A stretch of DNA of 64,000 nucleotides from Coriaria nepalensis. Its lineage: Eukaryota; Streptophyta; Magnoliopsida; Cucurbitales; Coriariaceae. The stretch spans positions 11,589,001 through 11,653,000 of the forward strand of contig CP114487.1 in assembly GCA_027186245.1 (NCBI GenBank). The letters run 5' to 3'. Below are positions 10,024-23,477 of this stretch, piece by piece (position 1 is the stretch's first letter; each line of letters opens with the position of its first letter). The notes beneath the pieces were generated by a model. That model was not told where the DNA came from, did no database searches, and saw nothing but the letters and a program-made list of their open reading frames with translations. The position numbers and the translations under genes were made by a program.

Positions 10024-13000
10024 ATGGAGTTGGTGAATCCAAATTGTGTGAACGTTGTTTCTTTTTCTACTAAAAGTCCTCACTCCAGGAATCTGACTCC
10101 TATTCTCAACCATAGAAATTCACGAGTGCATAGAAGGAGCAAGAAGTTCTCTCCGATTTCAATTTCAATTTCGAATTTCGCAGCTCAAGTTTCGAGCAAC
10201 GCTGCTGCAACGACGGGACGGAGCTTATCCTCATCTACAAGCAGGACCGAGAACGAGGCATTGAAATCGAGCAAGTCGAGCACTAGCAGTGCTTTGGAGC
10301 AGCTTGACATTGAGCGCGGCGTCTGCGTTCCATTTCGCAAGTATTCTCCCGAGACAGTATGAATAATATGCTTGATTTTCTCCATGGATTTTTCTGCATT
10401 CGTTTTGGATTATGCTTACGATTTTATTTTTGCTTCTGATGACTAACATGGTTCGTAAATATTAATTTGATTTATATTCGCCGCATTAGAATAACTTGAT
10501 TCATCGAATGCAGTGAAGTTTCATTAATACTCGCTGTAAATGTAAATTTAATTTCCACTGCTATGTTTAGTGTTATTGCTATTGATTCATCATGTTTGTT
10601 TTAGTTTTCAGATTTTTGTTCTGGAATTGTGTAAAATTCATTGAAAACATATATGATTCTTGAACGATGTTTATCTCCGTTTCTTTCAAGTGTTTGTGCT
10701 TTGTGGTTTCACTTGGTTTGAAATCGCTGTCTTTTTTTTTTTTTTTTAATCAGGTGAGGGGTAAGGTGTTAGAATCCAGAGGGGCTATTGTGTCTCTTAT
10801 GTTGCGAGGTGTAGAGATAGTATGGAATTTGGGGTTCTACTGGTCTTCTTTGGTGTATGATTTCTTAATTGGAAGAGATGAAGAGATTGTTCCTTATCGT
10901 GCTCGGCAGCTTAGGAATCTCTTATGTGATCTGGGACCTTCTTTTATTAAAGCTGGACAGGTGTGTTGCATTCTAGTGCTCCAATTGGGTTCTTCATTTG
11001 GTCCTTGCATGGTTCTACTCTAAACATTGTTGTTGCTTTTTTATGTCTTTTTTCCTCTTTTAAAACTGTATGCACAATAACGATTCCGTTTTTCTAGATT
11101 ACATTTTCCAATTTCTGCATATTTCAGTACTTTGTAGTCCGATTTTTTTATTTTTTTAATCTTATTTACTTTTTGGATTAAAAATTTCATGGAATTGAGA
11201 GGTCCATTAACAACCAAACATTTTCTACTGCCTGACTAAAGCTCAAGCTGAGATGATAGTGTGTGGAAGGAGATATTGCTGTCAAAGCACTAATTTTGGG
11301 CCATTGGTACCTATGAGTTCTAGAGTTTTATTTCCAGGACTTCAGCTTCTTGCTCCTATCTTTGTCAGGGTTTAGATTTTTCTCTGTTTACAGGTTCTGG
11401 CAAACAGACCAGATATTATCAGAGAAGATTATATGAATGAGCTTTGCATTCTTCAAGATGATGTTCCACCTTTCCCTAATCAGGTAAAAACATTTTTGTC
11501 AAATCTTTTTTAAAGGGAAGATTTCTGTTTGGATGGACTGTATTGAATCCTTAAATGTGTTTTCGTGGAAATGGCATGCTCCAGGTTGCTTTCAACATCA
11601 TTGAAGATGAACTGGGCCAACCTCTTGAGGCTGTCTTCAGCAAAATTTCTGCACGGACAATTGCAGCAGCTAGTTTAGGTCAAGTATATCGAGCTACTTT
11701 GCGTGAATCTGGCGAGGATGTTGCGATTAAGGTTGTATAATGATGAGTGTTTTCGTATGTCTATTCTGACCTGGGAACTTTTACATTAAGGAGATTTTCA
11801 TTCTCGTTCTTTTTTATTTTTTATTTTTTTTAAATATCTTCCCCCCTCTCTCTCTCTAACTGATATACTCTTGTATGCTTGAAGGTGCAAAGACCTCAGA
11901 TAGAGCCTATAATATATCGGGATCTTTTTCTGTTCCGTGTTCTTGCTTCTTTCTTAAATGGCATCAGTTTACAAAAACTGGGGTGCAATGCTGAGTTGAT
12001 AGTTGATGAATTTGGTGAAAAGCTTTTGGAGGAGCTGGATTACACCTTGGTATCCATCTTAACGGCCAATCTGACCTTAAAAAACAGCTTAATTACCATG
12101 ACTTTTACTTCATAGATCCTTTCACCTGTCACTTTGCTTCTTACATATTGGGTTACTTTTTCTTTTTTCTTCACAGGAGGCCCGTAATATTGAAGATTTT
12201 CTTGCGAACTTCGAAGATGATCCTACTGTGAAAATTCCTCGGGTTTATAAACATCTTTCTGGGTCACGAGTTCTAGTAATGGAATGGATTGATGGTATTC
12301 GATGCACTGACCCACAGGTCCACTTTATGAATATGGTTTCTATGGTAGTTTAAGATCTCTGGAAAGGGTATATCAGTTATGACGTTGAATTAATTTATAA
12401 TTCCTTAATATCTCAGGGTATTAGAAATGCTGGCATTGATGTAGATGGATTTTTGACCGTTGGTGTGAGTGCAGCACTGCGGCAATTACTAGAGTTTGGA
12501 TTATTCCATGGAGATCCTCATCCAGGCAACATTTTTGCAATGCGTGATGGTCGTATCGCTTATGTAGATTTTGGGAATGTTGCTGAGCTGAGTCAGGTAA
12601 CTTTTGTACTTCAAAGATATCGTTGAAACTAAATGATACATGTCTTCCCAGTTCTTTGTAGAGATTGTGAAACATATATATGTATATATATATAATATAC
12701 ACATTTTTTTCCTGGTTTTTTATTTGCATAATTCCAATAAACCATCTTACTGGCCTTGTGTAGGATGCTTCTTCTGTCTTTTACAAAGTTGTATGATATG
12801 TCTATGTATACAAACCGTAAACAATAAGTTTAGAACGTACATGAAGGATTTAACATAACCAATTGCATTCAACTTTAAAGACAAAATATTAACCAACATT
12901 TGGGTTTTGCTCTCAAAAGTCAAAAAACTCTGGCCATTAGTTACTTGTATGGCTTTATGGGTCCTAGGAAGTATGACCTTTGCCCACAACTTGATACATG

Positions 13001-14573
13001 ATCGCATCGGGAAAGTTGTTAGCTGTGGGAAATTTCCCTTTTCTTATTTTATTGATAAAAAAAATTGATTGCATTTTGATCTCGTTTCAATCTTGCAGCA
13101 AAATAAACAGATTTTAATTGATGCTGTTGTCCATGCTGTAAATGAGGACTATGCGGAGATGGCAAATGATTTTACGAGGCTCGGCTTCTTGGCTCCAGGG
13201 ACTGATGTTTCTCCTATCATTCCTGCTTTAGAAGCAATTTGGCAGAACTCCTCTGGAAAAGGCCTCTCTGATTTTAACTTCCGAAGTGTCACCGGTATAG
13301 CACACATGTACATAATTCTGAATAGACAATGATATAGTGGCGCAAAATGCACTCACCTAACGCTGCTACTTTATGTGCCTCAGGGAAGTTTAATCAGCTA
13401 GTCTACAATTACCCCATACGAATACCAGAGAGGTTTTCCCTTGTTATTCGTTCTTTGTTGACTCAAGAGGGCATTTGTCTAACTCTGAAGCCTGACTTTA
13501 AATTTCTTGAGGTGAAAATGAATTTTATTGCTTCCTTGTGCATTTCAGGTGCCATATTCATTTAGATTTTGATTCTTTTTCATATCACCCCATCAGTCTT
13601 CGTGGTAAAGTAGTAGGTAGATCCTCTTATGTTGCATCTTGACCCGATTGGATTTTTATTTGTCAAATAGGTTGCATATCCATATATAGCAAAGCGCCTC
13701 TTGACAGACCCAAATCCTGCACTACGTGAACGTCTCATACAGGTTAGATCAGAGTGGTACTTAATATAGAGTATTTACTTTAGAACCCTTCATCTCTTAT
13801 GTATATTGGCATTCATGTGAAATCACTGTAGGTTCTTTTCAAAGATGGCATTTTCCAGTGGAAACGGCTTGAAAACCTTATTGTTCTCGCAAAGGAAAAT
13901 GTGTCCAGGATGAGCAGCAATCCAGCTCTGCAAAAGAATGAGACGTCTGTGTTTTCTTGTGGCCTACTTTCCCACCCCAGTTACTGTTCCATTTACTTTT
14001 TTTTATGTACTGGATATTAAAAAAAACCTGGGGTTTTCTCTTCTGCAGTAAAAGCTCGAGAGATTTGCAATTTGAGAAGAAACTAGACCTCACAGATACC
14101 ATCAAAGATGGAGCTCGCCTTTTCCTCATCGATGAACGAATCCGTAGACAACTTCTTCTTGCCTTGACTGAAGACTCAAAGCTTCATATTCAAGAGGTTT
14201 CTCTCTTCCCCAAAACTTAAGTTACTTTCTCTATTTCTATGTTTCTATTTTGTCTTCTTGATCCGAATACTTAAAAGTTAAAATTCATTACAAATGATAA
14301 AACACCTGGTGTTTATCTCCAGCTTGTAGACGTATATAGACTTCTTGAAGATCAGATAGATGTACCATCTGTGGCCGTAGAGGTAGCTCAAGGTACTGTT
14401 TTCTTCAAATCTATATACTCATTACACATGATATTTTCTTGATTATACGAGTCAACCCAGTATTTTCCTTATACCTGCTTCTGGATCTTCTATTTTTCGG
14501 TTCTGCAGATTTCCCAAGCGTTGTTCGTGATTTCATGCTTTCATGGAGCGAATCAATTCTATCAGACAGATAG
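10024..14573 (+). CDS. ABC1K1: Chloroplast ABC1-like atypical kinase, ABC1K1/PGR6-type
   Basis: Fourteen exons: 10024-10356, 10754-10960, 11394-11483, 11585-11731, 11885-12049, 12177-12317, 12417-12596, 13099-13294, 13384-13511, 13671-13742, 13832-13944, 14049-14196, 14323-14392 and 14509-14573. The product is 684 residues, close to the roughly 680 of Arabidopsis ABC1K1. The first 80 or so residues are rich in Ser, Arg and Asn, as in a chloroplast transit peptide. The ABC1/UbiB domain shows the KxGQ motif (FIKAGQVLANRPDI), the Ala-rich loop AAASLGQVYRA, the lysine motif VAIKVQRP, EELDYTLEARN, HGDPHPGN and the metal-binding VDFG. This family acts in plastoglobules on prenylquinone and tocopherol metabolism. 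ABC1K1 rather than ABC1K3 is chosen from the C-terminus (KLDLTDTIKDGARLF) and the length. The exon 11 donor (AC|GTCTGT) is weak. Confidence 0.93.
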
Positions 14574-15590
14574 TGAATTGGACTTTACTCTGCAAGCAAA
14601 AGCTGATATACATTATACAATGTCGATCATTTAGGCCAATGAAAATGTTGTAACATAAACAAATTTTCACCATATATATATATTCCCATTCTGTATATAA
14701 ACATTGGTTTATTATAGTGTATAGAAGAAAAGATAAATGTTCTTCTGAGAAGCCAGTTGAATAGCACATTTCTAACCTACCTTTCTTCTTTCCATTCCTC
14801 TCCCCCCTCAACAATATCTCTAATTACAAAAACCAGTTAAATTCATAATATTTCCGTAATTTCAAATCTGCCCCAAGGAAAAAAAAAAAACGAATATTTA
14901 CTTTAATAAATAAATGATACAACTCCGTGCAAAATTGCAAATTGGTAATGGAATCATAATAGAAGGAGTTTCTAGAAAGAGACTCGAAGAGAGAGGAAAG
15001 TAGAAGAGCTCGAGCTCAAGCTCAAGCGGTTGATTCCATTTTGCTGTTTGTGCACCAGGTGATTCTTAACCTCTCCCTCTCCCTCTCTGCCACTTCGTTG
15101 GTTTTACTTCTTTTTGGTGGTTGCGTGCTTAGGAGATCTCTCTAATTGTGTAATTCTCCGGTACGCTATCGTCATAATCATTGTTTGGCTGCTCAGAAAG
15201 CTAGGGAAACTAATTCTGGCATTAATTACTTTATTTTACTTCTGCGATAGTTTGTTCGGTCATGCACATTGGAACTATGCTCCGATTCTCAGATTTTTAT
15301 CTGCCAATGCGTTTCAGATTGATTCATGCGAAAGAAAGAGGAAGCGTAGAGCTCAAAATCACTGCTGTCTTATGCTTCTTTAGATGTTTAGAAGTTTCGT
15401 AGCTTGGGTAATAGATGCTCTATAATTAGCTGGAGCAGGAAGCCAATCAATCCCTACGACAATGAAGTAGCTGAATTGTAGATTCTGTATGCACCACATC
15501 TTCAAGGTATTCCTTCAATCCAGGATTTTATTGTGATCGAAGTGGCATCTTCGGACATAGTAATTCCGTATTCTATTGTTTGGTGTAGTC
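14574..15590. other. Spacer and leader of HBS1
   Basis: After the ABC1K1 stop is an AT-rich 3' region. The HBS1 transcript probably begins near 14980. A likely leader intron opens at CACCAG|GTGATT near 15058 and may close at GTGTAG just before the ATG. No other coding region is seen. Confidence 0.5.
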
Positions 15591-18500
15591 ATGCCTCGGA
15601 AGGTGAACTATGGTGTTGATTACTGTGAAGATTCCGATGACTACTACGGACATTATGATTATGATGAAGATTATGATTTTGATGATGAAGATAATGGTGA
15701 GAAACCTTGTAATTCGTAATTCACTTTTTTGTTGTTGTTATTTTTGTAATGTTTGTTTGACTGCTGTAGGACTTGTGCATCTGTTGAGATATTGATGTTG
15801 TTTCCACATGATAACAGCTGCTTGGAATTTGTTGACTGTAACAGGTGCGCCTAAGTCGACGGAAGATAGTAAGACGCAGGGAATTTGGCGATGCTCCATT
15901 TGCACTTACGACAATGATGAAAGTTTATGCGTATGTGATATATGTGGGGTTCTTCGCAACCCTTTGATCACAAAAGTGGGTACAGGTGACAAGAAACTAG
16001 GTACTAGAGAGTATCATATAGGTACTTGATATATGTTCTCTTACATTGAATGGAAGTTAGAAACTGTTTGGTTCAACCTTTATTAGATTGGTTACTATGT
16101 CACGAGGCCTCCTCGTACACTCTTCTAACTTTTCCCTTATATTCTTTTGGTTAATTATTGTGAGAGTGTGTGTATCGGGGGTAGTTTTGGGAAAGGAAAC
16201 CCATGTCTGACTTCATTTAGGTTTAGATCACCATGTGGAAAGTTTCATGCTCGAGCTTCTTTGTTAGTGTCTTTGTTGCACATTCATTTCTCAGTTCATT
16301 CATCTTCATAGATTAGATCTCTTTCATGCAGTTGAGGGCATTGGCAAAGAGTCTAGCGTATCCATCATGGCCAAATCTCTCTTTGCATCATCGCTACGCT
16401 GGATGCCCAAAAATGCTGTATTGGTTAAACAGTTGAATGATGAATCAGTAATGAAAAAGGACAATATCCTACTCAAGTATGGGAATACGCGGGGAAATTT
16501 TCATGATTTCCATAAGGCTTTTAGCTCTTGTGGCCATTACCACATTAAAATAGGTCTGCTCATTTCCAAAGCAAGATGTTGATGGGGAGAATTAGAGCAA
16601 GTTCTTCTATAGTTTTGGTACTTTGTATCAAGGAATGCAATGTTCAAGATTCTTTTTCTGAATAATTTTTGTATTATATGCTCGTCAAAAATATTTTGCT
16701 TTCATGAAGTTCTTGATGATGATAGTAACATGTCTACTAAGTTACCTTGCGTTAATGACACAGATCCTTTCAAGTTCGATGCTCCTTCTCCAGATGATTT
16801 GGTTTCCAATGGATTGCTTGCCTCCAAAAAGGGTTCAAAAGGTAGACTCTCGTGATTGCAAACTAGATCTTTTTTCAATAATCTGAGGCCTTGAATAAAT
16901 AAATTCTGAGTGATCTATTTTCCATATTGGAATGCATCGATTACCATTCAAAGGAGTATAAGCTCTTCTATAATCACGCATGCATTTCTAAACCCAAATC
17001 TCATTAAATCTTGAGTTGTATGACATTTTTCTTGTGTTGTAGTGGTGAGCCACAGTGTAGTTATTTAAGTAGGTATGCTTTATGATCCTATATAATTTTG
17101 GCTTGATTAAAGCTCTTCTTTGATATCTCTATCAGCGATCCTCACAGACATAAAACCCCCAAATATATCATTGGGAGGTACTAAAAAGAATGGTGCAATT
17201 AATGACCCATCAACTGTGGAATGGTCAGAGAGGTCTTCTGCCTTGATGCCAAAAGGTAGACAAGATAACTCAAAGAATGAAAGTTTCTTTAAGAAAGAGG
17301 CTTGTGGCAAACAGTTGAGTTCAAAAAGTTCAGATAGCTCATCTGCCTCAATGCTAAAAGGAAAACAAGTAAATGTGGATCAAATTGATTTCTCGAAGAA
17401 TGTTACATCCAATATTAAATCAAGAGATAAAGGGGCAGATGACTTGCCTGCATTGATGCCAAAACACAGAGATGAGGTTGTGGATGAGAGCAATACGTCT
17501 TCAGGCCAGTGGGACAAACCACAAAATCTTACCAGTAGTTTGAACAGCATGGCTTTGGATGTTAAATCTGCATATTCAAATTATGTTATTTCTAAAGGAG
17601 AAAATTCAGAAACTCAGTATAAACCTGAGAAATGGATGCTACTGGATCAAGCTGGAGATTGTTTAACGCAACTGAATCTTGCAATAGTAGGTCAACTAGC
17701 ATACGCCCATGTTCTGATTTAGCAAAGTGATCTATATTGCTCCTAATGTTTTTGCAATGTCCAAATAAATTGTTTACAGCAGTTTGTTCAATGTATCATT
17801 TTAGGTCGGTCATGTTGATTCAGGAAAATCAACTCTTTCAGGCAGACTTCTTCACCTCTTGGGCCGAATATCGAAAAAAGAAATGCACAAAAATGAAAAT
17901 GAAGCAAAGTTACAGGTAAGCTGATCTTCGTCTTCGTCTTCTTCTTTTGGGGTTCATCTGTTTTATTAGGCTAGTTGCTATGAGCTGATGGTGTGTTTTC
18001 TACTGGAGCAGGGAAAAGGGTCCTTTGCTTATGCATGGGCATTGGACGAGAGTGCTGAAGAAAGAGAAAGAGGAATAACCATGACAGTGGGTGTTGCGTA
18101 TTTTAATTCTAAAAGATATCATGTCGTCATACTTGACTCTCCAGGCCATAAAGATTTTATTCCAAACATGATATCTGGAGCAACACAGGCTGATGCTGCA
18201 GTTCTTGTAATTGATGCCTCTGTTGGTTCATTTGAAGCTGGAATGGACAGCTCAAAGGGGCAAACAAGGGAGCATGCACAGCTAATAAGGAGTTTTGGTG
18301 TTGACCAGATTATTGTTGCTGTTAACAAAATGGATGTGGTAGATTTCTCCAAGGATCGGTATGACTTCATTAAGCTACAACTTGGAACCTTTCTTCGTAC
18401 TTGTGGATTCAAAGATTCATCAGTGTCTTGGATTCCACTGAGTGCAATCGGGAATCAAAATCTGACAATGGCCCCTTCTGATGATCGTTTGTTGTCCTGG

Positions 18501-19604
18501 TAAGTTACATTCTGTTGTGCCTATGCATCAAGTTCAGTTTTTCCTTGTGTAGGATTCTGCTTGATTTTTTAGTGATAACTTATATGGAGTTGGGAGGTGG
18601 AAATTGAGTGTGGTGATTTGATACAGGTATCATGGACCTAACCTATTAGAGGGAATTGATTCTCTCCGACCTCCCACTAGGGACTTCTCAAAGCCTTTGC
18701 TTATGCCAATATGTGATGTTATTAAATCACTTTCTATGGGACAAGTATCTGCCTCTGGTAAACTTGAAGCTGGAGCTCTTCGGATTGGATCTAAGGTACT
18801 TCCATGACTGCTAGTACATACTGGCGACAGTTCAATGTTGTTGACAAACATCTCTTTTTTCTGTTCAAAAATTTGATTTATCAGTGTCGTTTGCTAACAA
18901 CCACTTCTTGGTCTAATCATAGGTTCTAGTTATGCCATCTGGCTCTACAGGAACCGTACGTTCTTTAGAACGTGATTCTCAGGCCTGCTCCATTGCAAGA
19001 ACTGGAGATAATGTGGCTGTTAGCTTACAAGGCATTGATGGTGGAAATGTAATGGCCGGGGGTGTTCTTTGTCATCCCAATTTTCCAGTTGCAGTTTCAA
19101 AACATGTGGAGTTGAAGATTCTTGTCTTGGATTTGGCAACCCCAATTTTAATTGGTTCCCAGGTTTGTACTGATTACTTTTTTTTTTTTTTCTTTTCTTT
19201 TCTTTTCTTTTCTCCACTGTAAAAATCATGAATTTTGGGGTGAAATGAGCAGTTAGAAGTTCATATACACCATGTAAAGGAGGCTGCTAGAGTAGTAAGG
19301 ATATTGTCATTACTGGATCCAAAGACCAGCAAAGTGACAAAGAAGGCACCAAGGTGTCTCACTGCAAAGCAAAATGCAGTGATTGAGGTGAACCAAATTG
19401 ACAACAGATCTTTTTTTGTTTTTACCTTGCCTTATCCATATTGGTTTCCTTTTAATATAAGTTTGATTTCAGGTCCGTTTGCTCAGCCCTGTCTGTGTGG
19501 AGACGTTCTCAACAAGTAGAGCTCTAGGACGGGTGTTTCTAAGAGCATTAGGAAGAACAGTAGCTGTTGGAATCGTAACCCGCGTAATTGAGGAGCAGGA
19601 ATAG
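15591..19604 (+). CDS. HBS1: HBS1/SKI7-type ribosome-rescue GTPase
   Basis: Eleven exons: 15591-15696, 15845-15985 (or to 16000 or 16021), 16332-16553, 16710-16841, 17136-17686, 17805-17915, 18012-18499, 18627-18795, 18923-19162, 19253-19387 and 19473-19604. The product is about 808 residues. The N-terminus is acidic, then a RanBP2-type zinc finger follows ([20 protein letters not shown]). The long exon 5 encodes a Ser/Lys-rich linker. The GTPase domain has all five G motifs: [27 protein letters not shown] and SA. The two beta-barrel domains of the eEF1A/eRF3 class complete it ([51 protein letters not shown]). HBS1 pairs with Pelota to rescue stalled ribosomes. The same plant gene is known to make a SKI7-type exosome adaptor by alternative splicing. 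Confidence 0.94.
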
Positions 19605-21343
19605 CTTAGGTTTGAGGATGAAAAGGTTTGTTGATAATTTCTCTCATAAAATCGTAGACCTTTTCGTTTACCCCTTTTTCAAGATTTCTTTAGATAAACT
19701 GCAGAGAATGGTAAAGAGTCATTGGGTTCTTGTAACCATTCTGGAAAGAGATTTTGACGGGGCTCCAAGCTCTTACTCGTTATGTTGTACAATGAGTACA
19801 TTTCTTTATTCTTTTCCTCTCTTTTTATTTATTTTTTATTATTTTTTATTTATTTTTTATTTATTTTTTATTTTAAGTTATTCATAAACTGATATAAATA
19901 TACTGGTTTTGTTTTCTTTACGTGTGAAACTCTAATTTCTTATTTTTAGTATTAAAAACTCTTTTTCCTGGGCCAAATTGTGATGTAAAAATGAGCAAAC
20001 CCAAAAAATGGTTTCTCCCTTGTCTGTCAAACAAGGTTGGCGAGACCTGCACTTATCTCTCTTTGACTTCTTCTGTACCGAGGCCTGTTTCACACTATTT
20101 GACTTTTGGAGTCAACGTTTGATATCATATGAAAAAACAAAGTGCTAAGGGGCGGGAGGTTTGACTTTAGAGAAGTGCAGGAACACAAGTGCCGCCTGCT
20201 CCATCACCGGTTCCTCCACCCTCTGACAGCGTCGTCCTCAGCCGTCGATTGCATTCGGTTAGACACTGAAACTACAAGATGAAACACTTTTAAATAGTGT
20301 TTTCAGAAGAAAGAGGTTTTAATATTATATCCTGAAATAATTAGTTGTAACCCTTCCTTACTATATTATGTGTGGGTTGTCAAGAGAGAAATAGCATTAT
20401 TTTAATTAATTAAATATTATTTAAAATAAATAAATAAATAATACTTTATAATTATTAAATAGTCATTATTTGAGATGAGATAAGATGAGTAATGCAAAAG
20501 GGCAAACACGTCATTTAAATTTAATAAAAAAAAAATGGAAAGAAAGGAAAGGCAAGGAAGTTAAGATTAGTTCTTCTCTAATCTCTAATCTCTAATCATC
20601 CTCCGCCATTTTTCCTTTTTAGGGTCGACATTTCTGGAGAATAAAAAGGAGAAAAGGAATTGGAGAAGGAGTCACTCTCACTCCTATACTCGACTTCGAT
20701 TTCGACTTCTACATCTCTCTCTCTCTCTCTCCCCTTGGAAAAGAAACTCCTCCTCCTCCATCTTTCTCAGAACCACAATTCCAGTGTACAATTGTAAGTC
20801 CAGTTCATAGCTCTCTGCTTCTGTTTCTAGAATTCGTTTTCTTTCTTCCTTCTGTTTTTCTTTAGATTATCATTATTTTCGTCTATAAATTTGTTCGTCG
20901 TTTCCGAATCGTAATGTATTGTTTACTGCGTGCTTTTCTGGTTTCACTGAATACTGCGGTTGTGCTTTTTTTTTTTTTTTTTTTATCACTTTTCTGAATC
21001 TTCCCTCAACCAAGAAAAAGTGGAATTAAAAAATTTTATATTATCGCTTGATTTCTAATTGGCTTCTTTTCTAATCGTTAAAGAGAGAGGCGATGAATTT
21101 GACTTTACCTCACTTAATTTTCAGTCTTCCATTTAATTGTTTTATCGATGCAATCGCTTTCCTTTTCATTTAAGATCTTCCGTCGAAGAACAATTTAATC
21201 AGCTTTCCAATATTCTCATTTAGAGTTTCAGTTCAATTTTACATCATTATTAGTCCTAATTGAATTGTTTAATCATCACCAGGAAGCTTATTGGCCGCCC
21301 TCTTTGATCATTTCCCTGTTTGTGTCATCCTGCTCATCAATCC
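19605..21343. other. HBS1 3' region and promoter/leader of the DUF1644 gene
   Basis: AT-rich spacer with T-runs near 19830-19870 and 20965-20985. The right-hand part is a CT-rich leader (about 20660-20790). A probable leader intron runs from a GTAAGT donor near 20792 to the acceptor at CACCAG ending at 21282. No further gene is seen. Confidence 0.6.
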
Positions 21344-22435
21344 ATGTTCCATTTAGCTACTTCCGGAAAAGGAAAAGGGTATCGCAAAACCACCTCTCTT
21401 ATGGACCAAGAATTTCAGATAAACACAAAATGGGATGAAGTAATCTGCCCTATCTGCTTAGATTTCCCTCATAATGGAGTGCTTCTCCAATGCTCTTCTT
21501 ACCACAAAGGATGCCGTCCTTTCGTCTGTGACACAAACCACTTGCACTCTAACTGCTTTAACCGATTCAAAATCGCGCATGGCATGATGACCTCCCCTCT
21601 ACCCCCCTCCTCCGATCCAAAACCCTCATCGAACCTCGAGGAAGAAACCATATCGGACGAGAATTGCAAACCCTATTGCCCCTTGTGTAGAGGAGAGGTC
21701 ACTGGATGGGTCATAGTGGATTCAGCCCGTGTACTTCTAGACCAGAAGAAACGTTGCTGCGAGGAACAGCGCTGCTCTTTTTCCGGAACCTTCTCAGAAC
21801 TTGAGAAACATGCTCAGTTCGAGCACCCACATTCTCGCCCTTCAGAAATCGATCCGGCGAGGAAGCTCGATTGGGAGAATTTCCAACAGTCTTCTGATAT
21901 TATCGATGTATTGAGCACGATCTATTCTGAAGTGCCTCGTGGGGTTGTTCTGGGAGACTATGTGATAGAATATGAGAATGATCAAGATGCAATTGGAGAT
22001 GATTTCGAGGAGTACTCGGGTCGGGCTGAGGGGAATTGGTGGACCTCATGTATATTTTATCAAGTTTTCAATAATTTGAGAAATTCTAGAAACCGAAGAA
22101 GAAGATCTAGAAGAGTTGGAGATAGTAGGAGAAGAGGAGTAACTGGTCGTGTTAGTTATGATATATCAATTTCTGATGATGGGTCTGTGATTTCGGGGGA
22201 GTACCGGGTGGATGAGAATGATGAGGAGCTTGTCAATACTGGTACAAGAGGTGATTTGGATCGTAGGAGGTGAGTTATGCAAAAAATTCTCTAAATTTTC
22301 ATATAAGAAGTACTTTTAATATTTCCTTTCTCGTTTATTGTTGTGATCTATGTTTTTTGCTAATGATTGATGAAAATATACTGTGGATCTTTCAGTTACA
22401 GAAGACGTGGCAGCTCCCGCTTTCAGGACAATTAG
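21344..22435 (+). CDS. DUF1644 zinc-finger protein
   Basis: Two exons, 21344-22269 and 22396-22435, giving 321 residues. The start is the first in-frame ATG (21344); a second at 21401 (MDQEFQINTKWDEV) is also plausible and has the better context. The plant DUF1644 core is clear: WDEVICPICLDFPHNGVLLQCSS, then KGCRPFVCDTNHLHSNCF, then a second Cys/His cluster (YCPLCRGEVTGWV, KRCCEEQRCSF..ELEKHAQFEHP). Together these form RING- or C2H2-like zinc-binding modules. The C-terminus is basic (RNRRRRSRRVGDSRRR). The small second exon restores phase through AG|T and adds SYRRRGSSRFQDN before the stop, so the open frame's own TGA at 22271-22273 lies inside a GTGAGT donor. Members are linked to stress and ABA responses; the biochemical activity is unproven. 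Confidence 0.92.
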
Positions 22436-23477
22436 GTAGGCACGGTTGTTATATAGAAATAAAACGGGCTTGCGCGATAGAAGGTAAGGGCAAAGAATTG
22501 AAGCACCAGATTGCTTGTTGGATTTCGAACTTTGTAAAAAGCTGCATCTTGACTAAATTTGTTTTTTTTTTTTTTTCTTTTTTTTTAATAAATGGATATG
22601 CTGATTACATGTGAATTTGTTTAGTTTCTCTTCAGAATTCCATGTGGTTATGTACTCTCTTCTGACACTTTTTATATAGGATTTTATTTTTTTAATTCTT
22701 CTTCTTCTTCTTCACCATTTTTGGACTGGATACGCATACACTTTCTCAATACAAGTCCAAAAGGAAGAGGTTAGATATCGAAACAAGGCAGGATTAGATG
22801 GAGATGGGTAACGTGCAAAATGTGAAATGATCTTTCTTTCATTTTTTTTTATCATAGAATGTGGCATCAAACTTTCCTCGTGTATTACTCCGCTTATTTG
22901 TGTCTGAAAAAGACATTTCGCTGTTTGCTTTTTCGCATTTTCTTTGAAAATTAGATCCCATGCATGATTCCTTCAATGACGTTTCTCCTCTTAATTCTTC
23001 TTCAATTCACGTCACCCTTTTTTTTTTTTCCCTACTTTTGTGTTAGAGAACGAATTTCAACGAACAATTGGATCATGTATTATTAATACTTTGTCACCTA
23101 CCACAAAAATAGTATATTCTTAGGCTCATTTGGATTTTTTTTTTCCTCCGAATATACTTGGAAATTTTGACCACAAAGGAAAGAAAATCGACATGTAGTA
23201 TAGTGATTTTGATTTGAATAAATTCTGACATGAAATTGATTTAAAAAAAAAAAACAAACAAAAAACCACTCTTTATAATCATTCCCAACCGATCACGATA
23301 CGTTTGGATCAAATTTTCATAAACTACAACAAGAACTCTTTGTGTGGTGTTCTTTAGAAAAATACATGTGCTTCTCTCATCAGTTCATTTTTTTTTCTTT
23401 TCTCAATCTCAATCAAGCAAACTAGTAGAAGGGGGCAAAAGTGAAAAGAGAAGTTCCCTCTCAGCAAGACCAATTAC
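22436..23477. other. Spacer between convergent DUF1644 and REI1-like genes
   Basis: Both 3' UTRs lie here, with several poly-T and poly-A runs. The short frames on either strand resemble nothing known. Confidence 0.65.

Noticed and set aside
16640..16886. Separate gene starting at ATG 16640 or 16704
   Set aside because: The coding part 16710-16841 is HBS1 exon 4, joined in phase on both sides; the upstream residues are intron.
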